In this document: positions 1 to 7,809 of the stretch, in pieces
Position numbering within the stretch: position 1 is the stretch's first letter
Layout of the letters: each line of letters opens with the position of its first letter
NCBI GenBank assembly: GCA_900315315.1
Contig: OMYT01000027.1
Span: 1-47,786, forward strand
DNA: 47,786 nucleotides
Direction: 5' to 3'
From: an uncultured Eubacteriales bacterium
GTDB taxonomy: Bacteria > Bacillota > Clostridia > Christensenellales > Aristaeellaceae
Notes under the pieces: model-generated
Seen by the model: only the letters and a program-made list of their open reading frames with translations
Told to the model about the DNA's origin: nothing
The model's database searches: none
Translations under genes and position numbers: made by a program

Positions 1-1
1 T

Positions 2-2572
2 ACGCAGAGTGGAATAACCGGGATGACATATTCCAACGAAACGGTCACGCTGCAGGTGAAAGTGGTAGAAGCTGACGACGGCAAACTGAGTGTAAGCACG
101 AATTCAAGTGAAACATTCTACAGCAACAGCAATACAGCAGATACGACCGGAAAGACCTTCACAAATACATATGTTGAGCTTGGTAAGATCACGATTTATA
201 AGACTGTGCTAGTCAATGGTGCTGCACCCACTGACAGCATGATGGACGGAACGTATTACTTTGGTCTCTTTGATGAAAAAGGAGCCAGGGTCAGAGATAC
301 TCAAAGCATCACGATTTCCGGGAATGGAACAAAGAGTGAACCGATGAACGTGGTTTTCGACGGCCTTGTGCCTGGAACTTATGTTGTAAAGGAAATGCAG
401 GGACTGACCGGAGACGAAGTCTATGATCAGGAAGGTGTGACTGTTTCAGCTAAGGCAGATGATGAGACAGACGCGGAAAAAATGAAGGAAAAAGCGGTTG
501 CCGTTGATTGCAATGATCACGATGTTTACTTCTTTAACGACAAAGAATATGTAGGTTCCCTGACGATTTCCAAAGAACTTATCGGAGCCACAGATGGCGT
601 CTTCCAATTCACTGTCACAACACAGGAAGCGGGATCAGCTCCGTATTACTACGACAAGGACGGCAAGGAATCTCGCGATAAGCGAATCATCGAACTCAAT
701 TATCCGACTCAAAAGAGTATCACCATTCCCAACCTGAAACCTGGGATCTATACCGTAACGGAAGTCGGGGATGATCTGGCGAAGACCTATAAGGTTGAAG
801 ACAAGGGCGATACAGATATCGCTTTCAGTGAGAATTTCAGTGCAACAGGAACCGTGACCGGTGACGGGGAAACGAGTGTTTCCTTCCGGAATACCAAATA
901 CGGGATCCTGACAATCAAAAAGCGGGTAGTCGGCGCTGAGAACGCCGCCACGAAGCCGACAAGCTACAAGGTGACGGTGACAACCGAAACCGCCGGTGCA
1001 ACGAAGTGGATCGGCGCAGACGGTTCCGTGCACGACAGTGAAGTAAAAATCGATGTGCCGCTGACAGAGGAAGGGATCATGATCTGCGGCTTGCCATATG
1101 GAAGCTATACGGTGACGGAGTGCGAGGAAGGCCGGGAGATCACAGACTATCAACTGGAAGTGACAGGTGAAGGAACAGCCGAGATTGATCAGGAGCATCC
1201 GACGGCGGAGATCGTGCTGGTGAACACCTATGACATGATGCTGACCAGCGCCGCAGTGATGAAGGTCTGGGAAGATGACAACAACCGTGACGGATTGCGG
1301 CCCGCCGGCCTGACAGTGGAACTCCTGGCGGACGGCCAACCCACCGGCAGGACGGTGACGCTGAATGCTGCCAACCACTGGACTGCGGTGCTGAAGGATT
1401 TACCTGCCGTGAAAGACAGTAAGACAGTTGTATACACCTGGCAGGAGCCCAAGGTGGAAGGCTACACGCTGACCAGCGACAAAGCCGACGGAGCAACTCT
1501 GACAACCCTGACGAACACGCATGTGCCCGCAAAGACGGAGATCAGCGTGAAAAAGGTCTGGGAAGACAGCAATGACGCCGCCAGGAAACGGCCTTCCGGC
1601 ATTGAAGTACAGCTGTACGCGGACGGCAGGGCGCTGGGTGAAGCGGTGACGCTGGACGCAGCAAACGGCTGGGCATATACCTGGAAAGACCTGTATCTGA
1701 ACATCTGCGAGGATGGGACATCCCGTGCGATTCGCTATACGGTGGCGGAGACAGAGATTCCGGACGGATATACAGGCAAGACTACCGGAAACGCCTCAAC
1801 GGGCTTCGTGATTACCAACACCTATAACACGGGCAAGCTGATTATCGAGAAGACATTCGATATCCAGAAGCCTGAAGAAGAAACGGAAGAAGAGGAAGAA
1901 CTGACCGACTTTGAGGTTCAGAAGATCTGGATGGACGACAACGACAACGCGGACGGCAACCGGCCGGAGAGCATCACGGTACACCTGTATGCCGGCGGCG
2001 AAGAGATTAAGGTGGTCCAGCTGAAGGCGGCGAACGGGTGGAAGTATCACTTTGGCGAACTGCCGAAGTACGCAGACGGGAAGCCGATCCACTACTCTGT
2101 CAGCGAAGATCCGGTGGAGGGTTACTCGACGGAAATCGACGGATTTACGATCTACAACAAATACCAGCCGGAGCGGACCCAGGCAACGGTGAGGAAGATC
2201 TGGAATGATGAGAACGACAAGCAGAAGAAGCGGCCGGAAAGCATCTGGATGAAGCTGAGCAACGGTACGATTGTTATGCTGAGCGAAGAGAACGGATGGA
2301 CGGCTACGATTGCAGACCTGCCGGCGAAAGTGAATGGCAAGCCGGCGGAATACACCTGGACCGAGCAGACCGCGATGGGATATGAACTGGAAACGGTGGT
2401 CCAGGAGGGCAGCGTCACGACCTTCACGAACAAGCCGTGGACGAGGCCGGAACAGCCGAGCCAGGGCCGGAAACCGAAGACGGCCGGAGAAACTCTGTAC
2501 GTATTTGATGAGTATGACACGCCGCTGGGAGTGGAGATTGTTATTAATCACGTAGGTGATTGCTTCGATTAA
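2..2572 (+). CDS. Cna-B repeat surface protein, 5' partial
   Basis: The frame is open from the window edge, so the true start lies outside; the first ATG is at 23. The protein is a string of beta-sandwich domains of the Cna-B/collagen-binding stalk type. Four late repeats begin with K-x-W-x-D-x-N and end in RP (near residues 413, 509, 633 and 724 counted from the ATG at 23), each followed by a GY-T/S turn and a closing TNT or YNKY motif. Earlier domains (about 180-400) carry LTISKEL and LTIKKRV strands. Such domains form isopeptide-stabilised stalks on Gram-positive cells. Oddly, no LPxTG sorting signal or C-terminal membrane helix is present: the protein stops after a Pro-rich linker and a short tail ending VGDCFD, which is encoded inside a 22-bp direct repeat. 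How it is held at the surface is unclear. Family call is sure, exact role unknown. Confidence 0.9.
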   Translation, partial: TQSGITGMTYSNETVTLQVKVVEADDGKLSVSTNSSETFYSNSNTADTTGKTFTNTYVELGKITIYKTVLVNGAAPTDSMMDGTYYFGLFDEKGARVRDTQSITISGNGTKSEPMNVVFDGLVPGTYVVKEMQGLTGDEVYDQEGVTVSAKADDETDAEKMKEKAVAVDCNDHDVYFFNDKEYVGSLTISKELIGATDGVFQFTVTTQEAGSAPYYYDKDGKESRDKRIIELNYPTQKSITIPNLKPGIYTVTEVGDDLAKTYKVEDKGDTDIAFSENFSATGTVTGDGETSVSFRNTKYGILTIKKRVVGAENAATKPTSYKVTVTTETAGATKWIGADGSVHDSEVKIDVPLTEEGIMICGLPYGSYTVTECEEGREITDYQLEVTGEGTAEIDQEHPTAEIVLVNTYDMMLTSAAVMKVWEDDNNRDGLRPAGLTVELLADGQPTGRTVTLNAANHWTAVLKDLPAVKDSKTVVYTWQEPKVEGYTLTSDKADGATLTTLTNTHVPAKTEISVKKVWEDSNDAARKRPSGIEVQLYADGRALGEAVTLDAANGWAYTWKDLYLNICEDGTSRAIRYTVAETEIPDGYTGKTTGNASTGFVITNTYNTGKLIIEKTFDIQKPEEETEEEEELTDFEVQKIWMDDNDNADGNRPESITVHLYAGGEEIKVVQLKAANGWKYHFGELPKYADGKPIHYSVSEDPVEGYSTEIDGFTIYNKYQPERTQATVRKIWNDENDKQKKRPESIWMKLSNGTIVMLSEENGWTATIADLPAKVNGKPAEYTWTEQTAMGYELETVVQEGSVTTFTNKPWTRPEQPSQGRKPKTAGETLYVFDEYDTPLGVEIVINHVGDCFD

Positions 2573-2709
2573 TTGGGGGGATTTCCGAATGTCCTGGGCT
2601 GCCGCCCGTTCTCTGCTGAAAACTGTCCACTGGACAGTTTTCCGGGCGCGCCGAACCCCCCAACCCCCCTTCGGAATCAGCGTTTATTGATTGCTTCGAT
2701 TAATTGGGG
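2558..2709 (+). repeat. 22-bp direct repeats flanking a long-form repeat element
   Basis: The same 22 bp, starting TGATTGCTTCGATT and ending TTGGGG, occur at 2558-2579 and 2688-2709. The second copy also continues with CTTTCCG, like the start of the dispersed element. The first copy contains the stop codon of the Cna-B gene. This looks like a local duplication, or a target duplication made when the element arrived. Confidence 0.85.
2573..2674 (+). repeat. Dispersed structured repeat, long form (copy A)
   Basis: This is a long form of the repeat family. The outer stem is TTGGGGGG with CCCCCCAA, the middle stem CGCCCG with CGGGCG, and the inner stem AAAACTGTCC with GGACAGTTTT closing a 3-nt loop. 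The conserved tail CCCCCTTCGG follows. The loop TTCCGAA (from 2583) is perfectly complementary to the tail TTCGGAA. It lies directly after the Cna-B stop codon. Confidence 0.85.
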
Positions 2710-2771
2710 ACTTTCCGTAACCATGACAGATAATATCCGTTTTAGTTAAAAAACTACAGGAGGAAAGAACT

Positions 2772-4970
2772 ATGCTCAGGCGCATCGCATTACTTCTTAC
2801 GGCTTTTCTGATGCTGTTTGTTTCCTGCGGGATTGCAGAAGGAAATGCGGCTGACAACCCGGTCAAGACGGATGCCGATTATTCCCGCGCTTTTACGGAA
2901 GGATATGTGGATCCGAAATGGAAGGATGTTGATCCGGACAGCCAGATTACCTCTGTCGATTTCCGGGAGATGCTGATCCGACTGATCAGCGCGCTTGCGC
3001 CTGACAAGCTTTCCTGGTTCGAGGAAAAGGTGACAGACTATGACACACCGCTCACCCGCGGCGAAGCGGTTACAATGGCCTGGTACGCCGCTGTCTGCGT
3101 CGACGCGGATAATTATACCGATCCGCAGTATGATGTCAGCCAGAGTGATCCAAATTTCTGGAATACGGAAGGAATGCCGATGGAAGAGCTCTTTCCGGAT
3201 GCTTTCCAGAAAAATCCCATTCAGACGGAAAAAAGCACCTGGGACAACGAATTCATTGCTTCCTTCCTCTGGAACCAGTGGCGCCGCTCTCCCTATTCCC
3301 TGAAGATGCTGTTTCCTTTTGACGAAGTGAACGTGAGCATGCACAATGCCGATTTCTGCACGGCGGAGGAGGCAGTGTGCGCAGTGACACGGCTGTATGA
3401 CTCGGCACTGGATCTTTACTACAGTTTTGATATAAAAGCTTATCTGGATGGCGGAACTGCCACGGAAGAAGAACGGGCGCTCCTGGATGCGGCGGACGCC
3501 CGCCGCGCGGCTATCCGCGGATCCGCCAACGAGATCGAAACAGAGGGCACCACCTATTATGTATCCAATTCCGGCAGCGATAAAAACAACGGCAAGAGTC
3601 CCGAAAAAGCATGGGCAACGCTGAAGAACGCATTTTCCCGGAAACTGAAGAAAGGCGATGTGGTCCTGCTGGAACGCGGCAGCGAATGGGTGCAGCCGGC
3701 GGACAAGGATTACGGACTGGCAGGCGATTCCATACAGATCCCGGAAGGGGTTACGGCCGGCGCCTACGGGGAAGGCGCAAAACCGGTGATCCGCGGGGAT
3801 ATTCCTGATGAATCCAACGATCCGTCGTTCTGGACGCTGTATCGGGAGCAGGACGGGGTCCGGATCTGGCAGGCTGCCCGGCCGCTGCGTGAAATCAACG
3901 TCATCGTGTTCAACGACGGCGAGGCCTGGGCCGACAGAATCTATCCGTGCTATGACGGAAAAGGATACTGCAATGAGGACGGCAGTCCTTTCCTGCCAGA
4001 GGATGCCCTGGGGAAGGACAATACTTTCTGCTGCCTGCCCGACCTGGAAGGCAATTCCACCGATATCCATAACCGTGTTCTTTCCGGACCGGTATACCTC
4101 CGCTGTGACGCCGGAAACCCGGCAGAAGTGTGGGACCAGATCATTATCCCGCAATGCCCCAGCGGGCTGAGCCTGGGGGAGAACCGGGCCGCCTATGATC
4201 TGGACATCCGATATTTTACCTGCGGCGGCGTACTCATGTCGGGTCCCAATCAGATAGCCGGAACGCTGGTGAACTGCGAAGTTTCCTGGTGCTCAGGGAT
4301 GGTCATGGAATACCACTTTCAGAATTCACCGATCGGATACGCTTACTGTACCGGGTGCGCAATCCAGATTACAGGCAACCATGCCGTGGTGAAAGACTGC
4401 TATATCCATGACAGCGCGCCGATGGCCATGACGCTGTCTATCCACGGATTTGAAAAGAACGTTACGGAATACAGGATCGAAAACATCCGCCTGACAGGCA
4501 ACCTGATCGAACGCAGCGGTCCGAACCACTGGGCCGATTTCTCAAAAATGGAAGTGGAAAACGGCCACGGCGTGGTTGCCGATTATCTCTATGAAGACAA
4601 CATGTCCTTTTTCTCGGGGATGGGCTGGATTACAAACATGATCAGAGTCTGTGAAAAGACCAATATTCCCGGAACCTTCCGCAGCGCGACGGAGAACGTC
4701 ATGGGACCGGCGGACAATGAAGGAATCGTCCTGAAAAACAACGTTTTCTTCTGCGCGGATTATACGCTGGTTTTCCTGGCAGATATGCTGTGGGGCGGTC
4801 AGTCCGGCAGGGTAAACGCCCAGCCCATTTTCGAAGGAAACACGTATGTTCAGCCGCAGGCGCTGCCGCTATTGGTGAAAGAGGATGAACACCGGACCTT
4901 CTATCCGGACGATCCAGAAGTGCTGAACGTACTGGGGGATCAGACGGGCACAGTCATCGTGCTCAGATAG
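2772..4970 (+). CDS. Secreted right-handed beta-helix protein with SLH-like N-terminus
   Basis: The ATG is chosen for the AGGAGGAAAG site 6-14 nt upstream. A signal peptide of about 24 residues opens the protein. Residues 35-235 look like weak SLH-type repeats (FREMLIRLI, then LTRGEAVTMAWYAA), which in other proteins bind the cell wall. From about 258 the motif TYYVSNSGSDKNNGKSPEKA is the typical entry into a right-handed parallel beta-helix, as in pectate-lyase-like and DUF1565-like proteins. Residues 330-700 alternate short strands with Asn/Gly turns, as expected for coils. A carbohydrate lyase, hydrolase or binding role at the cell surface is likely, but catalytic residues could not be assigned. 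No operon partner is visible on the same strand. Confidence 0.75.
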   Translation: MLRRIALLLTAFLMLFVSCGIAEGNAADNPVKTDADYSRAFTEGYVDPKWKDVDPDSQITSVDFREMLIRLISALAPDKLSWFEEKVTDYDTPLTRGEAVTMAWYAAVCVDADNYTDPQYDVSQSDPNFWNTEGMPMEELFPDAFQKNPIQTEKSTWDNEFIASFLWNQWRRSPYSLKMLFPFDEVNVSMHNADFCTAEEAVCAVTRLYDSALDLYYSFDIKAYLDGGTATEEERALLDAADARRAAIRGSANEIETEGTTYYVSNSGSDKNNGKSPEKAWATLKNAFSRKLKKGDVVLLERGSEWVQPADKDYGLAGDSIQIPEGVTAGAYGEGAKPVIRGDIPDESNDPSFWTLYREQDGVRIWQAARPLREINVIVFNDGEAWADRIYPCYDGKGYCNEDGSPFLPEDALGKDNTFCCLPDLEGNSTDIHNRVLSGPVYLRCDAGNPAEVWDQIIIPQCPSGLSLGENRAAYDLDIRYFTCGGVLMSGPNQIAGTLVNCEVSWCSGMVMEYHFQNSPIGYAYCTGCAIQITGNHAVVKDCYIHDSAPMAMTLSIHGFEKNVTEYRIENIRLTGNLIERSGPNHWADFSKMEVENGHGVVADYLYEDNMSFFSGMGWITNMIRVCEKTNIPGTFRSATENVMGPADNEGIVLKNNVFFCADYTLVFLADMLWGGQSGRVNAQPIFEGNTYVQPQALPLLVKEDEHRTFYPDDPEVLNVLGDQTGTVIVLR

Positions 4971-4976
4971 AGGAAC

Positions 4977-5603
4977 TCAAATATTCTTCATGACCCAGGC
5001 AAAAGCTCCGGCGGTCCGCAGATCCGGATCCCGGAAATGATTTCCCTCGTTCCATTCCAGGCAGCAATCGATGCCCTTCGCTTCCAGCGACGCATAGATC
5101 TCCCGGATCCGGTTGCCGACAGTGGCCATCACCGGATTCCGGGTTTTTTCTTCCCGGTCGCCCAGGCTCAGATAGACATGCCGCGCCTTAAAATCATGGC
5201 CATTCATATACTCCGCAAAATCCGGATACCAGACGGAAGGCGAGGCTGCTGCCACGCCGGCAAAAGCATCCGTACGGCTGCCGGCCCACAGGGCGAAAAG
5301 CCCGGCCAGGGAATATCCGCCGAGGATATACCGCTTTCCTGCCTCTCCGGTCAGCTTCAGGATCTCCTCCAGGGTTTTCTCCGCCCCGTCTCCGAATTCC
5401 ATGCCCCCGAAAACTGCCGTGGCGCGCCAGGGCGTCAGATCACTGAACCAGTCGTCTGTTTTGACGGTCAGCAGACCAAAATCCATGCCCGCGTATTCCT
5501 TGATCCATCCGGCCTCAATCTCAATCCAGGCAAGGTCATGATCATCCACCGGCTGGATCAGCACGAGCGGAGAATCCGGTTTTCCGTATTCGTTAATCTG
5601 CAT
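4977..5603 (-). CDS. Alpha/beta-hydrolase, putative esterase
   Basis: This 208-residue protein carries the nucleophile elbow GGYSLAG (Ser98), a late EGNHF motif with the probable catalytic His189, and LSLGD with Asp149 as a candidate acid. This is the layout of esterase D-like and enterochelin-esterase-like hydrolases. There is no signal peptide, so it should act in the cytoplasm. Its start overlaps the end of the upstream acetyltransferase gene by 11 nt, so the two are probably translationally coupled. The substrate cannot be told; the short N-terminus lacks a visible cap domain. Confidence 0.8.
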   Translation of the reverse strand: MQINEYGKPDSPLVLIQPVDDHDLAWIEIEAGWIKEYAGMDFGLLTVKTDDWFSDLTPWRATAVFGGMEFGDGAEKTLEEILKLTGEAGKRYILGGYSLAGLFALWAGSRTDAFAGVAAASPSVWYPDFAEYMNGHDFKARHVYLSLGDREEKTRNPVMATVGNRIREIYASLEAKGIDCCLEWNEGNHFRDPDLRTAGAFAWVMKNI

Positions 5604-6246
5604 CGTTGATTCCCATCTTCTCCCTCAGGTCTCCGAGGGATTTGTCATACTGCGCCTGTGAGATGGCGCCGTTTTCCAGAAACGTATCCAGCAAATGCTT
5701 CTGCTTCAGAAACAGCCCTTGCTTTGGGTTCAGATGCTTTTCCAGCATTACAAGCGTGACGCCCGGTATGCCGTTCAGATCGGAAGTCGCGATGCCGACT
5801 TCTTCAAACCCGTGTTTGCAGTACATGGCGCGGGCCGGCGTATTGATCTCGCTGGTGTCGATCCGCAGTTCGCTGCAGCCGTGCTCCAGCGCGTATTCTT
5901 CATAGAAACGGAGGAATTCACGGGCATGGCCTTTCCTTTGCTCGGCGGGGGAGATCATCAGCGTATGCAGGACGCAGACCTGCTCGTCCGGCACCTTGTG
6001 TTTCCATGCTGCGCCGGCATAGATGCCGAGCTGAGCCTGATTGATGATCCCGCTGCCGATGATCCTGCCGTTTTCTTCCATGACAAACAGGTCATCCCGC
6101 TCCAATGCGGCCTCTGCCGTGGCGCGGGACGGGTAGATGCCGCGTTTCCAGTTTGTGATGATCAGGCCGGCGGCCTTGGCGTCATGCATTTCGTCATACA
6201 GCCGCTCAATAGCGTCCAGGTCATCCCATGTTGCTTTCCGGATCAT
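5593..6246 (-). CDS. GNAT N-acetyltransferase with SHOCT-like C-terminal tail
   Basis: Residues 1-165 form a GNAT domain. The acetyl-CoA loop is seen in SPAEQRKGHAREFL, preceded by the VLHTLMI strand, and ARAMYCKHGFEEVG marks the final helix and strand. The tail of about 40 residues (LLDTFLENGAISQAQYDKSL) resembles a SHOCT-type motif, a short helix pair often found at protein termini, so this is a modest domain fusion. It is the first gene of a pair with the esterase (11-nt overlap). The ribosome site is weak (GGAAGAAG). The acceptor substrate is unknown. Confidence 0.8.
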   Translation of the reverse strand: MIRKATWDDLDAIERLYDEMHDAKAAGLIITNWKRGIYPSRATAEAALERDDLFVMEENGRIIGSGIINQAQLGIYAGAAWKHKVPDEQVCVLHTLMISPAEQRKGHAREFLRFYEEYALEHGCSELRIDTSEINTPARAMYCKHGFEEVGIATSDLNGIPGVTLVMLEKHLNPKQGLFLKQKHLLDTFLENGAISQAQYDKSLGDLREKMGINDAD

Positions 6247-6314
6247 CGTCTGCCATCTTCTTCCTGTCTTTTCCTTCTCCGCTACAGATAATCTGCAGAT
6301 AGTAGCTGTCGTCC

Positions 6315-6791
6315 TTAATGTTGTTCATAAATCTTTATCCCATCCTGCATGATTTCGTTCAGTAGTTTCGGATTGCCGCTCAGTTGTTCTATTGTAAGAA
6401 CATCCACATTCTTCCGCAGGCTGTTTCTCAAAGCCTCCACCATTCCGTAAAATCGGAGTCCTTCCACTCCTTCGGAAACTGCCAGATCCACATCACTTTG
6501 TTCGGTAGCAGTTCCTTTTGCATAGGATCCGAACAAATAGCACCAGGTAACAGGATATTGTGAGAATACCTCGTTACAGACCGCTTTAATGTCCTTAATC
6601 GACAGGAGTCCGTGACTTTCGTCTACAAGTGTTTCCCGGCTGAGCCGCTCTGTCATATACTGATATTTGAGCGTATCGGCCTTTGAAATGTCTGTTTCAT
6701 ATGACTTATAACTTCGCAAAGACACGCCCAGTTTTTCTGCAGCCTGGGCCTGTGTCAGATGGGCCTGCTGCCGTATCTCCCGTAATGTCAT
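6315..6791 (-). CDS. HTH (XRE) - nucleotidyltransferase (MNT) fusion
   Basis: The start at 6791 was preferred over an upstream ATG at 6845 because AAGGTGA precedes it and the HTH begins at once (MTLREIRQQAHLTQAQAAEK). Residues 1-50 are a Cro/C1-type helix-turn-helix. Residues about 65-158 are a minimal nucleotidyltransferase with the signature GSYAKG, then SDVDLAV, matching GSx10DxD of MntA-type antitoxins. MNT proteins normally AMPylate a HEPN toxin (HepT), but no HEPN gene lies beside this one, so it may be a solitary regulator or the remains of a toxin-antitoxin pair. The fused HTH would allow autoregulation. Confidence 0.85.
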   Translation of the reverse strand: MTLREIRQQAHLTQAQAAEKLGVSLRSYKSYETDISKADTLKYQYMTERLSRETLVDESHGLLSIKDIKAVCNEVFSQYPVTWCYLFGSYAKGTATEQSDVDLAVSEGVEGLRFYGMVEALRNSLRKNVDVLTIEQLSGNPKLLNEIMQDGIKIYEQH

Positions 6792-7005
6792 GTTCTGTTC
6801 ACCTTCTTCCGGGAGGATTTTACCAGAATTGCACTTTTTATTCAACAGAAAAGTGTAAATTTTGCCCTTTAAGTTCCATAAAGGTGCACATTTTGCCTCT
6901 TTTCCAAGTTTGAGGGAGGGTAGGAAGGCCGTATGGCATCAAAAAAGTGATCATAACAAAAAAGTGACCCGAAATGAGCCGCTTTGAGCCGAGATGAACA
7001 GGAGT

Positions 7006-7042
7006 GAAATATGATATAATACCATCAGATACATAGGTGGAG
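7006..7042 (+). repeat. 37-nt repeat, copy 1
   Basis: The unit runs from GAAATATGATATAATACC to CATAGGTGGAG and matches copy 2 at 7609-7645 in 32 of 37 positions. It contains TATAAT (7015-7020) and an AGGTGGAG that resembles a ribosome site, but no good -35 box lies at the right distance and no ORF follows. Confidence 0.8.
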
Positions 7043-7198
7043 ATAGAGTGCCGAACACCTGAAACCGGGCTCCGGAACGGTCCACGGAAGGGGCAATTGC
7101 CTTCAGAAAAACACAAGGTTAGAAAAAGACGAGTGAAGGGGGTTGAAACCGTTGAAAAATAAGGCGCTGAGCCATCATCTGCCGGAACTGCAATTTTC

Positions 7199-7236
7199 TT
7201 CTTCTTAACTGGTATATAAATATACCTTAAGAAGAA
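7199..7236 (+). other. Nested AT-rich hairpin
   Basis: TTCTTCTTAA pairs with TTAAGAAGAA, and inside it GGTATA pairs with TATACC around a TAAA loop. The whole makes a 16-bp hairpin with a small internal bulge. Its role is unknown. Confidence 0.75.
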
Positions 7237-7252
7237 AGGTCGTTGCACTCCC

Positions 7253-7311
7253 ACAGGGGGAAGGGCTATGCATACGCCCTTCCCCTGTTAGGGAATGCAC
7301 CGGTGCATTCC
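7253..7311 (+). other. GC-rich hairpin followed by 20-bp palindrome
   Basis: At 7253-7288, ACAGGGG-GAAGGGC pairs with GCCCTTCCCCTGT (13 bp with one bulged G). At 7292-7311, GGAATGCACCGGTGCATTCC is a perfect palindrome. Such a pair could be a protein-binding site or the ends of a small structured RNA. Confidence 0.75.
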
Positions 7312-7468
7312 ACAGATCAGAAGAACCGAATCTGGAAGAGGCTAAGAAAGGCGAAAAATGAAAGACGCTATGACATTGCGGACGGACAGAATATATTTTT
7401 CTTCTATGCAGTTTATATTAAAAAGAAGAGAAGAAGAAAAATGACGAACCGTCCGTTACACTCCCGAA

Positions 7469-7498
7469 GGGAATGGCTTCCTAGGGTCAGCCATTCCC
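7469..7498 (+). other. Hairpin
   Basis: GGGAATGGCT pairs with AGCCATTCCC around a 10-nt loop. It is placed after GTTACACTCCC just as the 7253 hairpin is placed after GTTGCACTCCC, suggesting a duplicated unit. Confidence 0.7.
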
Positions 7499-7608
7499 AT
7501 TCGAGGAGAATAACGGTAACCTAAACAGCGTAGAAAAACAGATCAAAAAAGCGACTGCAACAAAAGTCCGACCGATATTGACCGTTTTTGCCCGAGACTG
7601 GCCGTGGC

Positions 7609-7645
7609 GAAATGTGCTATACTACCATCAGATACCCAGGTGGAG
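7609..7645 (+). repeat. 37-nt repeat, copy 2
   Basis: This is the second copy of the repeat at 7006-7042, 603 nt downstream, with TATACT in place of TATAAT. The conserved core is ACCATCAGATAC, then AGGTGGAG. Confidence 0.8.
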
Positions 7646-7700
7646 GGGAGACGGGTCGGGATAACATGGATGGGGCCGGGATGACAATGGGGCGTTCGGG

Positions 7701-7754
7701 TTGTTTTATCAGGCTGAGTTGACTATAATAGAGCGCGATATAGTTTTCTATATC
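7701..7754 (+). promoter_or_regulatory. Probable promoter and operator-like hairpin for the DegV gene
   Basis: TTGTTT (7701-7706), a 17-nt spacer and TATAAT (7724-7729) form a sigma-A-type promoter. Just after the expected start point lies GATATAG-TTTT-CTATATC (7737-7754), a perfect 7-bp inverted repeat that may be an operator or leader hairpin. Confidence 0.65.
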
Positions 7755-7809
7755 ACGGGTTTTCACCCCATGTATGCCAGGGACTGAACACGAAAAGAGG
7801 AAAAACAAG

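Larger units (their letters stand above)
6792..7700. other. Gene-poor structured stretch of about 0.9 kb
   Basis: No convincing gene was found here on either strand. The stretch holds two copies of a 37-nt repeat, an AT-rich nested hairpin, a 13-bp GC-rich hairpin, a 20-bp palindrome and another 10-bp hairpin. Two similar blocks follow each other: T-rich/A-rich hairpin, then GTT(G/A)CACTCCC, then a GC hairpin (7199-7288 and 7400-7498). It could be decayed mobile DNA or encode small RNAs. Confidence 0.6.

Noticed and set aside
7243-7524. 93-residue open frame in the structured stretch
   Set aside because: It crosses several hairpins, lacks a ribosome site and has a composition (Arg/Lys/His runs) unlike a protein.
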